A stretch of 6,318 bases of DNA from Deltaproteobacteria bacterium RIFCSPLOWO2_12_FULL_60_16 (GTDB lineage Bacteria; Desulfobacterota; Binatia; UBA9968). The position numbers and the translations under genes were made by a program. Below the pieces are notes generated by a model. That model had not been told where the DNA came from and made no database searches. It saw nothing but the letters and a program-made list of their open reading frames with translations. This document shows positions 1-5,790 of this stretch, piece by piece; position 1 is the stretch's first letter, and each line of letters begins with the position of its first letter. The stretch spans positions 469 to 6,786 of the forward strand of contig MGSR01000146.1 of NCBI GenBank assembly GCA_001798565.1, written 5' to 3'.

Positions 1-308
1 TGACAAAGAAATTTCGCCTCAAGTGTCAGGGGAGAGATGTGGAGGGCTTGTTGGTCGCCTACGAGGGGAGCGTCTACGCCTACGTCAATCGCTGCCGCCA
101 CATCCCCATCTCCATGGATTGGATCGATAACGAGTTTTTTACCGAGGACAGGCGTTATCTCATCTGCGCCAACCACGGCGCCACCTATGAGCCGGCGACG
201 GGCGAGTGCGTCTGGGGCCCCTGCTTCGGGGCCTCTCTGCAAAACGTGCCTTTGAAGATCAGCGATGGTAAGATTCTTGCGTATTGCCCTCAGGAAACCG
301 AGGATTGA
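1..308 (+). CDS. Small Rieske [2Fe-2S] protein, 5' end cut by window edge
   Basis: The frame is open from position 3 to the TGA at 306-308. A Rieske cluster motif is plain: Cys (93-95)-x-His (99-101), 21 residues, then Cys (165-167)-x2-His (174-176), within CRH and CANH. It is followed by a CVWGPCFGASL segment typical of small soluble Rieske ferredoxin-like proteins. The extra cysteines that form the disulfide in bc1-type Rieske proteins are absent from the cluster loops, which favours a ferredoxin-type or electron-transfer role over a membrane respiratory subunit. There is no signal peptide or membrane segment. The window's first two bases are TG in the codon just before Thr-Lys-Lys-Phe, so the real start is probably an NTG codon with one base outside the window, giving about 102 residues. 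An internal GTG at 39 is possible but would drop the first beta strand. The redox partner is unknown. Confidence 0.85.
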   Translation, partial: TKKFRLKCQGRDVEGLLVAYEGSVYAYVNRCRHIPISMDWIDNEFFTEDRRYLICANHGATYEPATGECVWGPCFGASLQNVPLKISDGKILAYCPQETED

Positions 309-310
309 GG

Positions 311-367
311 ATCCTCCTTCGCCAAGGCTTCGGAGGATAATCCCTCGAAGCTTTAGCGAAGTGGGAT
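311..367. repeat. 57-nt imperfect palindrome (intergenic stem-loop)
   Basis: Positions 311-336 pair with 342-367 around a 5-nt loop (337-341, ATAAT). Of 26 positions, about 20 are Watson-Crick pairs, 3 are G-T wobbles and 3 are mismatches. No T-tract follows, so it is a poor intrinsic terminator. It lies between the Rieske stop and the HIT-protein start and looks like a dispersed palindromic intergenic repeat. The conserved core arms read CTTCGCCAAGGCTTCGGAGG and CCCTCGAAGCTTTAGCGAAG. In RNA it would fold close to the ATG at 377. Confidence 0.75.
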
Positions 368-376
368 AGAAGATAG

Positions 377-736
377 ATGAAAGGGGACGCGGCTGTGGGA
401 TGTCTTTTCTGCGGTATTGTGAGAGGCGATATCAAGGGCGACATCGTATACCAGAACGAGACCGTCGTGGCCTTCCGGGACATCAGCCCGAAGGCGCCGG
501 TCCACATCCTCATCGTGCCGCGCAAACACATAAAAACGCTCGCGGATGTCGGGGAGGAGGATAAAGGGCTTGTCGGAGAGATCTGTTATGTCGCTTCTCA
601 GGTGGCGAAGGAGCAGAAGATCTCACGGGGCGGCTTCCGTCTGGTTGTCAACCACGGCGCCGGGGCGGGGCAGAGCGTCTATCATCTCCATTTCCACCTG
701 TTGGGAGGCAGGCCTTTTACCTGGCCGCCGGGCTAG
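377..736 (+). CDS. HIT (histidine triad) family nucleotide-binding protein, HinT-like
   Basis: This 119-residue protein has the hallmark triad HLHFHLL (His103, His105, His107) near its C-terminus. The middle His is the expected nucleophile for hydrolysis of adenosine phosphoramidates or acyl-AMPs. An N-terminal CLFC pair (Cys9, Cys12) plus His51 in PRKHI suggests the zinc site found in many bacterial HIT proteins. The body (FRDISPKAPVHILIVPRKHI, then GFRLVVNHGAGAGQSVYHLH) is canonical for the HINT branch, and length is normal. The physiological substrate of bacterial HinT proteins is generally uncertain. The ATG at 377 has only a poor ribosome site. An in-frame GTG at 395 has AAAGGGGA (380-387) 7 nt upstream and would give a protein starting M-G-C-L-F-C, close to the usual family N-terminus, so it may be the real start. 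It is codirectional with the Rieske gene but separated from it by the palindrome. Confidence 0.93.
   Translation: MKGDAAVGCLFCGIVRGDIKGDIVYQNETVVAFRDISPKAPVHILIVPRKHIKTLADVGEEDKGLVGEICYVASQVAKEQKISRGGFRLVVNHGAGAGQSVYHLHFHLLGGRPFTWPPG
380..387 (+). promoter_or_regulatory. Shine-Dalgarno-like site favouring GTG 395 start of the HIT gene
   Basis: AAAGGGGA sits 7 nt before the in-frame GTG at 395, inside the coding sequence if the ATG at 377 is used. The ATG at 377 is preceded only by AGAAGATAG, directly after the palindrome. This makes the shorter 113-residue form plausible. Confidence 0.4.
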
Positions 737-740
737 AAGA

Positions 741-851
741 GTCAATCGTCAATGGTGAATCGGGTTTTTTGGGTTTGTTGGGTTATCCTGATTTGGGGAC
801 CCAATAAACTCTATAAACTCAACGAACCGAGTTGACCATTCACTATTGACC
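741..851. repeat. Dispersed intergenic repeat, copy 1 (MITE-like, inverted relative to copy 2)
   Basis: The ends are inverted: GTCAATGGTGAAT (748-760) matches the complement of ATTCACTATTGAC (838-850) at 12 of 13 positions. The interior is a degenerate series of GGGTTTGTT-like units on the left and AAACTC/ACCCAATAA-like units on the right, able to fold back on each other. It shares with the region 5791-5957, in opposite orientation, the exact 17-mer GGGGACCCAATAAACTC (795-811), the 14-mer GGGTTTGTTGGGTT (771-784), and a 24-nt block (813-836) with two differences. No ORF or transposase lies inside, so any mobility would depend on another element. It occupies most of the gap between the HIT gene and the glutamate dehydrogenase gene. 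Confidence 0.75.
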
Positions 852-857
852 AATAAC

Positions 858-864
858 GAGGAGG
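858..864 (+). promoter_or_regulatory. Ribosome binding site deciding the glutamate dehydrogenase start
   Basis: GAGGAGG lies 5 nt before the ATG at 870. It rules out the in-frame TTG at 846, which falls inside the repeat and has no ribosome site. Confidence 0.85.
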
Positions 865-869
865 CAAAT

Positions 870-2129
870 ATGGCGACGCTAGAATGGCGCAGCCCGGCGA
901 ACGAGATGGCTGTCCAACAGTTCGAGAGCGCTGCTCAAAAACTCAACCTCGATCCGAATGTCGCGGCCAGACTAAAGCGGCCGGATCGGGCCTTGATCGT
1001 TAGTGTCCCGACACGCGTGGACGACGGCGGGGTTCACGTATTCACCGGTTACCGGGTACAACACAACGATGTCCTTGGCCCGTTCAAAGGAGGCATACGC
1101 TACCACCCCGATGTCAATCTCGGGGAGGTTTCGGCGCTGGCGATGTGGATGACCTGGAAGTGCTCGCTGGTGGGCTTGCCACTGGGTGGGGCAAAAGGGG
1201 GGATAGCCTGTGATCCCGCTGAGCTTTCCCGCAACGAGCTTCAAGGGATGACCCGGCGCTATACGGCGGAGATCCTCAATTTCATCGGGCCTGAGGTCGA
1301 TGTGCCGGCTCCGGATATGGGGACCAACGAACAGATCATGGCCTGGATCATGGATACCTACAGCCAGCATAAGGGATTTGCCGTGCCGGGAGTGGTGACC
1401 GGTAAGCCAGTGGCTGTCGGAGGAACCCTGGGCCGCCGCGAGGCGACCGGTCGCGGCGTGGTCTACACGATCATCGAGGCGGCCAAGCATCTCGGGATCG
1501 ATTTGGCGAAATGCAGCGCGGCGATCCAGGGATTCGGTAATGTTGGGTCTGTGACGGCCAAAGAACTTGCCGGTCTGGGGGTTAAAGTCCTTGCCGTGAG
1601 TGATCGGTCGAGCGCGGTAACTAACGGTAAAGGGCTTCCCATCGATGAGCTCATCCAGTTTAAGGAGAAGAATCCTCGTCTGGACAAATTTCCTAAGGGA
1701 GAGAAGTTTCCCGGGGATCAGCTCCTGGAACTAAAGTGCGATATCCTGGTTCCGGCTGCCGGCGAGATGCAGATCACGAGAGAGAATGCGGGGAGACTCA
1801 AGTGCCGGATCGTCGCAGAGGGGGCCAACGGGCCGACGACCCCTGAGGCTGATGAGATTCTACGAGACAAAGAGGTCTTCGTCATTCCCGACATCCTGGC
1901 CAACGCAGGCGGGGTCGTCGTTTCCTACTTCGAGTGGGTGCAGGATCTGCAGAACTTCTTCTGGACCGAGGACGAGGTGAACAAGAAGCTCCGGGAGATT
2001 CTGACCCGCGCCTTCCAGGAGGTGCTCCGAACGAGCCAAAAGGAGAAGGTGGATATGCGGTTGGCGGCGCTTATGCTGGGAGTCAGCCGCGTGGCGCGGG
2101 CTATGCTCTGGCGCGGACTATATGCATAG
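870..2129 (+). CDS. gdhA: Glutamate dehydrogenase (Glu/Leu/Phe/Val dehydrogenase family)
   Basis: This 419-residue cytoplasmic enzyme catalyses reversible oxidative deamination of glutamate to 2-oxoglutarate and ammonia, linking nitrogen assimilation to the TCA cycle; the family is normally hexameric. The N-terminal substrate domain carries GPFKGGIRYHP (Lys73), WMTWKCSL (Lys97), the catalytic LPLGGAKGG (Lys109) and APDMGTN (Asp149). Their spacing (24, 12, 40) equals that of Lys89, Lys113, Lys125 and Asp165 in the Clostridium symbiosum enzyme. The Rossmann motif GFGNVG is at 221-226, and an acidic Asp245 ends the following strand, favouring NAD(H), though dual use is possible. Ser352 in VVVSYFEW matches the second glutamate side-chain ligand, supporting glutamate rather than leucine or phenylalanine. 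Length is normal and nothing is missing. It is probably cotranscribed with efp 39 nt downstream. No clear promoter is visible, because the upstream gap is filled by the repeat. Confidence 0.96.
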   Translation: MATLEWRSPANEMAVQQFESAAQKLNLDPNVAARLKRPDRALIVSVPTRVDDGGVHVFTGYRVQHNDVLGPFKGGIRYHPDVNLGEVSALAMWMTWKCSLVGLPLGGAKGGIACDPAELSRNELQGMTRRYTAEILNFIGPEVDVPAPDMGTNEQIMAWIMDTYSQHKGFAVPGVVTGKPVAVGGTLGRREATGRGVVYTIIEAAKHLGIDLAKCSAAIQGFGNVGSVTAKELAGLGVKVLAVSDRSSAVTNGKGLPIDELIQFKEKNPRLDKFPKGEKFPGDQLLELKCDILVPAAGEMQITRENAGRLKCRIVAEGANGPTTPEADEILRDKEVFVIPDILANAGGVVVSYFEWVQDLQNFFWTEDEVNKKLREILTRAFQEVLRTSQKEKVDMRLAALMLGVSRVARAMLWRGLYA

Positions 2130-2168
2130 CCGGTTGCCATTGGAAAAGAAACATGAAAGGTTAGAAGT

Positions 2169-2729
2169 ATGATCAACGCGACGCAGATTAGGCCGGGGAT
2201 GATCATTGTCTACGAGGGAGACCTGTACCGGGTCTCCTCGGTGCATCACCTGACGCCGGGCAACAAGCGCGGCTTCATGCAGACTAAAATGAAGAATCTC
2301 AAGACGGGGTTGGGCACGGAGCGGAAGTTTAGGTCTGAGGACCGGCTCGAGCAGGCCACGCTGGAGAGCCGCATGATGCAGTACCTCTACAACGAGGGGG
2401 ATCTCTACACCTTTATGGATACCGAGAACTACGAGCAGATCTCGCTCGCCGCCGGAGAGATCGGAGAGCTCCTCGGCTATCTCCTTTCCAACCAGGTGGT
2501 GGAGATCGAATTTTTTGACGGGAAACCTGTCGGGATGAGCCCGCCTCCCACTGTAGACCTGGAAGTCGTCGAGACAGAGCCGTCGCTCAAGGGCGCGACG
2601 GCCAGCGCCTCCTACAAGCCGGCCAAGCTGGAGACCGGCATTACGGTTCAGGTACCCCCCTTTATTCAGGTGGGCGACAAGGTGCGCGTGGATCCTTCGG
2701 AAGGGAAGTACCTGGAACGGATCAAGTGA
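2169..2729 (+). CDS. efp: Elongation factor P
   Basis: EF-P binds the ribosome between the P and E sites and relieves stalling at consecutive prolines. The 186-residue length and three-domain layout are standard: an N-terminal KOW-like domain (1-64), an OB domain (about 65-126, with QYLYNEGDLYTFMDTENYEQ) and a C-terminal OB domain ending in the family signature from KPAKLETG through VPPFIQVGDKVRVDPSEGKYLER. The loop that reaches the peptidyl-transferase centre reads PGNKRG. An ungapped comparison with the E. coli protein puts Asn32 at the site of the modified Lys34, with Lys33 and Arg34 just after it. No EF-P modification gene (epmA, epmB, earP or deoxyhypusine-type) is in the window. The start has AAAGG at 2156-2160, 8 nt upstream. 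It probably shares a transcript with glutamate dehydrogenase and converges on coaE. Confidence 0.97.
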   Translation: MINATQIRPGMIIVYEGDLYRVSSVHHLTPGNKRGFMQTKMKNLKTGLGTERKFRSEDRLEQATLESRMMQYLYNEGDLYTFMDTENYEQISLAAGEIGELLGYLLSNQVVEIEFFDGKPVGMSPPPTVDLEVVETEPSLKGATASASYKPAKLETGITVQVPPFIQVGDKVRVDPSEGKYLERIK

Positions 2730-2741
2730 CTAAAGGCAAGG

Positions 2742-2802
2742 GGCATAAGGCATTAGGCAATAGTAGAAAAAAAGCTCTTACTGTTGCCTGCTGCCTGCTG
2801 CC
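2742..2802. repeat. Hairpin repeat between convergent efp and coaE
   Basis: The left arm 2742-2766 is three GGCATAAGGCATTAGGCAA-like units. The right arm 2778-2802 is the complement of GGCAGCAGGCAGCAGGCAAC plus AGTAA. The arms match at about 20 of 25 positions around an A-rich loop (2767-2777). The right arm overlaps the last eight coding codons and stop of coaE. It may slow or stop transcription from both sides, but no U-tract directly follows the stem on either strand, so it is not a textbook terminator. Confidence 0.65.
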
Positions 2803-3395
2803 TGTTTTGTGAGTTTTTCCCAGATTTCCTGAACCTGCCTGCTAAGTTCCTCCAGGCTGCCGTCGTTCTCAATGATGAAGTCGGCCAGCTTTCTCTTTTC
2901 CTCGAGGCTCATCTGGGCCTGGAGATGGCGCTGGGCCTCCTCCTCGCTGAGACCGTCCCTTTTTAGCAGTCTCTGTTTCTGGAGGGTTGCCGCGCACGCC
3001 ACCAGGATCACCGGCCGGAGCCAGAGGTGAACCTGGTTCTCGAACAACAGGGGAGCCGCATAGATGACCAGTTCCGCCCCTTCGGCCCCCAGCTGCCCGA
3101 TCCTTTCCTGCGCCAGCGCTCTGATGCGGGGGTGGGTAATCGACTCGAGGCGCTTCCTGGCCTGCGGATCCGCGAAGATTATTTTTCGCAGTTTTTCCCT
3201 GTCGATGGTTTGGTCCGCGCGGACCATTTCCCGGCCGAAGGCCTCGACGATTTCCCGCCATGCCTCCCGACCCGGTTCGACGATCTCCCGAGCAAGCTCG
3301 TCGGCGTCGATGATCCGCGCCCCCAGCTGACGCAACATGGATGTCACGGTGCTCTTTCCCGTGGCGATGCCGCCCGTAAGCCCCGCGAGTTTCAT
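2778..3395 (-). CDS. coaE: Dephospho-CoA kinase
   Basis: This cytoplasmic enzyme phosphorylates the 3' hydroxyl of the dephospho-CoA ribose with ATP, the final step of CoA synthesis. The 205-residue protein begins MKLAGLTGGIATGKSTV, with the P-loop at residues 8-15. It continues with the family DAD motif (30-32), the ITHPRI motif (86-91), APLLFE (114-119, usually VPLLFE), the lid Arg146 in LLKRDGLSEEEA, and ADFIIENDGS (171-180). All expected features are present. The final KQAAGSRQQ is encoded by the hairpin repeat and is probably a non-functional tail. Its ATG overlaps a TGA that ends a three-codon reading frame (ATG at 3403-3401). The only good ribosome site, AGGTG, is 5 nt from that upstream ATG but 13 nt from the coaE ATG, so the initiation arrangement is odd. 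It diverges from the acyl-CoA synthetase gene 62 nt away. Confidence 0.96.
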   Translation of the reverse strand: MKLAGLTGGIATGKSTVTSMLRQLGARIIDADELAREIVEPGREAWREIVEAFGREMVRADQTIDREKLRKIIFADPQARKRLESITHPRIRALAQERIGQLGAEGAELVIYAAPLLFENQVHLWLRPVILVACAATLQKQRLLKRDGLSEEEAQRHLQAQMSLEEKRKLADFIIENDGSLEELSRQVQEIWEKLTKQAAGSRQQ

Positions 3396-3442
3396 TTTTT
3401 CATTTTATCACCTGCGCGTCATTAACCCAACCTGACTTTTTA

Positions 3443-3451
3443 TGTTATAAT
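3443..3451 (+). promoter_or_regulatory. Extended -10 promoter of the acyl-CoA synthetase gene
   Basis: TGTTATAAT gives a TGn extension (3443-3445) and a perfect -10 hexamer TATAAT (3446-3451). TTAACC at 3422-3427, 18 nt upstream, is a passable -35 (four of six matches). Transcription would start about 7 nt after the hexamer, at 3458, which is the A of the ATG, so a leaderless mRNA is predicted. Confidence 0.65.
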
Positions 3452-3457
3452 TTATAT

Positions 3458-5281
3458 ATGGAGCATCAAAGCCTGGCGCACATGTTTCTTTCCCAGGCCA
3501 GGCGCTATGGAAACCGGATCCTTTACCGTTTCGCGCGCAACGGCCATTGGGAGACCTACACCTGGCAAGAGGCCTTGCGTCGGGTTGAGGAAATTGCCCT
3601 CGGCCTGGCCGCCCTCGGGGTCAAAAAGGGAGATCGGGTCGCCATTTTTTCAGCCAATCGAGTCGAGTGGAGCCTGATCGATTGGGCCAATATCTGCATC
3701 GGCGCCTTGACGGTGCCGATCTATTACTCGAGCACCCCTTCCCAGGTCTGCCATATCCTCGAGCATGCGGAATGCGCCGTGCTGCTGGTAGATTCTTTTG
3801 AGAGGCTTGGCAAGCTGGCTCCCGGCGATTCGCCCCTGCGACAACTGAAGCAGATTATCGTGATAGATCCGGCCGGCGGATCCGTTTCCCCCGGGCTGGA
3901 GCATCCCAGGGTCTTCGCTCTCCACGATCTCCAGGAGCAGGGGCGGCGCTACGGCGAGGGGCAGCAAGGGGCGCTGGATCGTCTGGCGTCTTCGCGGCGT
4001 CCGGAAGATGATCTCACGATCATCTATACCTCCGGGACAAGCGGAGAGCCCAAAGGGGTGCTGACCACGCATGGGCATTACCTGTTTGTGATCGATGCGG
4101 TGGACGCCGCGCTTTCCTCTTCGGAGGAGGATGTCACGCTCCAGTTTCTGCCCTTCGCCCATTCTTTCGGGCGGCTGGAGCATTTCATGGTGGTCGCGAA
4201 AGGCTATACCTGCGGCTTTGCCCGCTCGCTGGAAACGATCGCCAAGGATCTGCTGGTCATTCGTCCCACGCTGCTCTTCTCCGTTCCGAGAATCTATGAG
4301 AACGCCTACGGCAGGATTCGATCCAGACTGGCGGCTGGCAGCACTCTCCAGAGGTTTCTTTTCCGCTGGGCGGTATCGGTAGGGAGCCGGGTCAGCCGGC
4401 GCCGGAGAGACCGTTTGCCCGTCCCCTGGGTTCTCCGCATCGCCCATGCGCTGGCCCGCGCACTGGTCTTTGCCAAAATTCAGGCGAGCTTGGGAGGAAA
4501 ATTGCGTCTGGCGATTTCGGGCGGCGCCCCGTTGGCGCAGGAGATCGGCGAATTTTTTCATTCCCTGGACATCCTGATTTTAGAGGGATACGGTCTGACC
4601 GAAACCTCAACGGTATCGCACGTCAACCGCCAGGAGCGGTACAAGTTCGGCACGGTCGGGCCGCCGCTTCCAGGCATGGAATGCCGCATCGCACCCGACG
4701 GGGAGATCCTGTTGCGCGGGCCGAATGTCTTCAAAGAGTATTATCGCGACGCCAAGGGGACGCGGGAGGCGATTGACCCGGAGGGTTGGTTTCACACGGG
4801 GGATATCGGCGAAATCGATGGTGAGGGGTTTCTGCGCATTACCGACCGCAAGAAGGATCTGATTGTCACCTCGGGCGGGAAAAAGGTCGCGCCGCAGATG
4901 ATTGAGAATCTTTTGAAGATGGACCCCTGGGTCAATCAAGCGATGGTGATGGGCGATCGGCAAAGCCACCTCATTGCGCTGATCACGCTGAACCAGGAGC
5001 AGGTGCGGCAGTGGGGCGAGCGGGAGGGGCTGGAATTTCACAGCCCGGAGGAGATCGCCTCGCATCCACGGGTTCTCGCTCTCGTGAAAGAGAAAATTCG
5101 ACAGAAAAACAAGGAGCTCGCCGCGTTTGAGGCGGTGCGCAGCTTCCGCATCCTGCCGCAAAATCTCACGGTGGAAAGGGAGGAATTGACGCCTACGCTC
5201 AAGCTGAGGAGGCAGGTCGTCATGGAGCGCTATAAGGAATTGGTGGAAGAAATGGTCCGCAGGCCCCGGTTTGACCTGTAG
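3458..5281 (+). CDS. Long-chain acyl-CoA synthetase (AMP-forming, FAA1 type)
   Basis: This 607-residue enzyme activates fatty acids to acyl-CoA through an acyl-AMP intermediate. The adenylate-forming motifs appear in order: the phosphate loop YTSGTSGEPKG (190-200), LPFAHSFGRLEH (231-242), SVPRIYENAYGRI (275-287), LAISGGAPL (351-359), the adenine motif EGYGLTET (376-383), GWFHTGD (443-449, Asp449 for the ribose), ITDRKKDLIVTSGGKKVAP (461-479, Arg464), and the C-terminal catalytic lysine in PTLKLRR (Lys582). No signal peptide or membrane segment is visible; such enzymes are usually cytoplasmic or peripherally membrane-bound. The exact chain length is not readable from sequence, so I give no symbol (fadD or fadD15-like). 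No Shine-Dalgarno precedes the ATG, which fits the leaderless promoter. An in-frame ATG at 3482 also lacks a ribosome site and would remove conserved N-terminal residues. Lengths and motifs are intact. Confidence 0.94.
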   Translation: MEHQSLAHMFLSQARRYGNRILYRFARNGHWETYTWQEALRRVEEIALGLAALGVKKGDRVAIFSANRVEWSLIDWANICIGALTVPIYYSSTPSQVCHILEHAECAVLLVDSFERLGKLAPGDSPLRQLKQIIVIDPAGGSVSPGLEHPRVFALHDLQEQGRRYGEGQQGALDRLASSRRPEDDLTIIYTSGTSGEPKGVLTTHGHYLFVIDAVDAALSSSEEDVTLQFLPFAHSFGRLEHFMVVAKGYTCGFARSLETIAKDLLVIRPTLLFSVPRIYENAYGRIRSRLAAGSTLQRFLFRWAVSVGSRVSRRRRDRLPVPWVLRIAHALARALVFAKIQASLGGKLRLAISGGAPLAQEIGEFFHSLDILILEGYGLTETSTVSHVNRQERYKFGTVGPPLPGMECRIAPDGEILLRGPNVFKEYYRDAKGTREAIDPEGWFHTGDIGEIDGEGFLRITDRKKDLIVTSGGKKVAPQMIENLLKMDPWVNQAMVMGDRQSHLIALITLNQEQVRQWGEREGLEFHSPEEIASHPRVLALVKEKIRQKNKELAAFEAVRSFRILPQNLTVEREELTPTLKLRRQVVMERYKELVEEMVRRPRFDL

Positions 5282-5311
5282 CAAGCCAATCCAAAATTCA
5301 AATTTCCAAGC

Positions 5312-5345
5312 AAATCTAAAATCTGAGATCTGCCGTTTGAGATTT
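5312..5345. repeat. Short AT-rich inverted repeat after the acyl-CoA synthetase gene
   Basis: AAATCTAAAA (5312-5321) is inverted at TTTGAGATTT (5336-5345) with one mismatch, and the loop holds the palindrome AGATCT. The surrounding DNA (5291-5345) is a low-complexity run of AAATTC/AAATCT-like words. It lacks a following T-tract. It may be a remnant of another dispersed intergenic repeat or a weak transcript end. Confidence 0.4.
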
Positions 5346-5386
5346 CCCGCGGAGCGAGGACGAGGTGGCTTTTGGCGGTGTTGATA

Positions 5387-5395
5387 TGTTATATT
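5387..5395 (+). promoter_or_regulatory. Extended -10 promoter of the response regulator gene
   Basis: TGTTATATT has a TGn extension and the hexamer TATATT (5390-5395). No convincing -35 lies at the right spacing, as is common for extended -10 promoters. A start near 5402 would leave a leader of about 13 nt carrying the ribosome site AAAGGAG (5402-5408), 6 nt before the ATG. Its core TATGTTATA is identical to that of the acyl-CoA synthetase promoter. Confidence 0.5.
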
Positions 5396-5414
5396 CGAAA
5401 TAAAGGAGCCCTGG

Positions 5415-5783
5415 ATGAAAAAGAGAATCCTCCTGGTTGAAGATAATCCCGCGACCATTGACGTCATTCAGAAGGAGTTGGAGTTTCTCGGCTACGAATC
5501 GGCGGTAGCGCAGGACGGCAAGGAGGGAATCGAAAAAGCAGTGTCCTATCTGCCGGATTTGATCATTATGGATATCTCTCTTCCCAAAATGGACGGGCTC
5601 GAGGCCTCTTTGCTGATTCGCAAAAACCCCAAGACCCAGTCGACCCCGATTCTCGCAGCGACGGCGCGCGCCCTTCCAGGAGATAAGGAAAAATGTCTCC
5701 AGGCCGGCTGCAACGATTACATAGCCAAGCCTTTCACCCACCGGGAACTGGGCGCCGCCATCAAAAAATTGCTGAAAGAGTAG
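5415..5783 (+). CDS. Single-domain response regulator (CheY/DivK-like receiver)
   Basis: The 122-residue protein is one receiver domain with no output domain. The acidic pocket is Glu9-Asp10 and the phosphoacceptor is Asp53 in LIIMDISLPKMDG. The switch residue is Thr83 in ILAATARA, and Lys105 is in YIAKPF. The ATARALPGDKEKCLQAGCNDYIAKPF stretch resembles the DivK and phosphorelay branch more than chemotaxis CheY. It would act in the cytoplasm by binding a kinase, phosphotransferase or other partner once phosphorylated. No histidine kinase is in the window, so it is an orphan here. The ATG has a good ribosome site (AAAGGAG) and its own extended -10 promoter. It converges on a GAF-domain gene across a repeat; a functional link is possible but unproven. 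Confidence 0.94.
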   Translation: MKKRILLVEDNPATIDVIQKELEFLGYESAVAQDGKEGIEKAVSYLPDLIIMDISLPKMDGLEASLLIRKNPKTQSTPILAATARALPGDKEKCLQAGCNDYIAKPFTHRELGAAIKKLLKE

Positions 5784-5790
5784 TTATCGG

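Noticed and set aside
812..817. TATAAA as a -10 promoter for glutamate dehydrogenase
   Set aside because: It is part of the repeat, and there is no -35 at a sensible distance, so it is not supportable beyond chance in AT-rich DNA.
846..869. Upstream TTG start adding eight residues to glutamate dehydrogenase
   Set aside because: It lies inside the repeat, has no ribosome site, and the ATG at 870 has GAGGAGG at ideal spacing.
972..1490. Minus-strand open frame opposite glutamate dehydrogenase
   Set aside because: It is antisense to a fully conserved coding sequence and has no family features.
2153..2164. Three-codon frame Met-Lys-Gly-stop just before efp
   Set aside because: It has no ribosome site of its own and overlaps the efp ribosome site by chance; it does not touch the efp start.
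2767..2777. Poly-A/T run as an intrinsic terminator of coaE or efp
   Set aside because: The run is in the hairpin loop rather than after a stem, so it does not fit the intrinsic terminator layout on either strand.
3650..5467. Long minus-strand open frames (3650-4561 and 4607-5467) opposite the acyl-CoA synthetase
   Set aside because: They are antisense shadows of a gene with intact motifs; their translations are low-complexity and show no recognisable domain.
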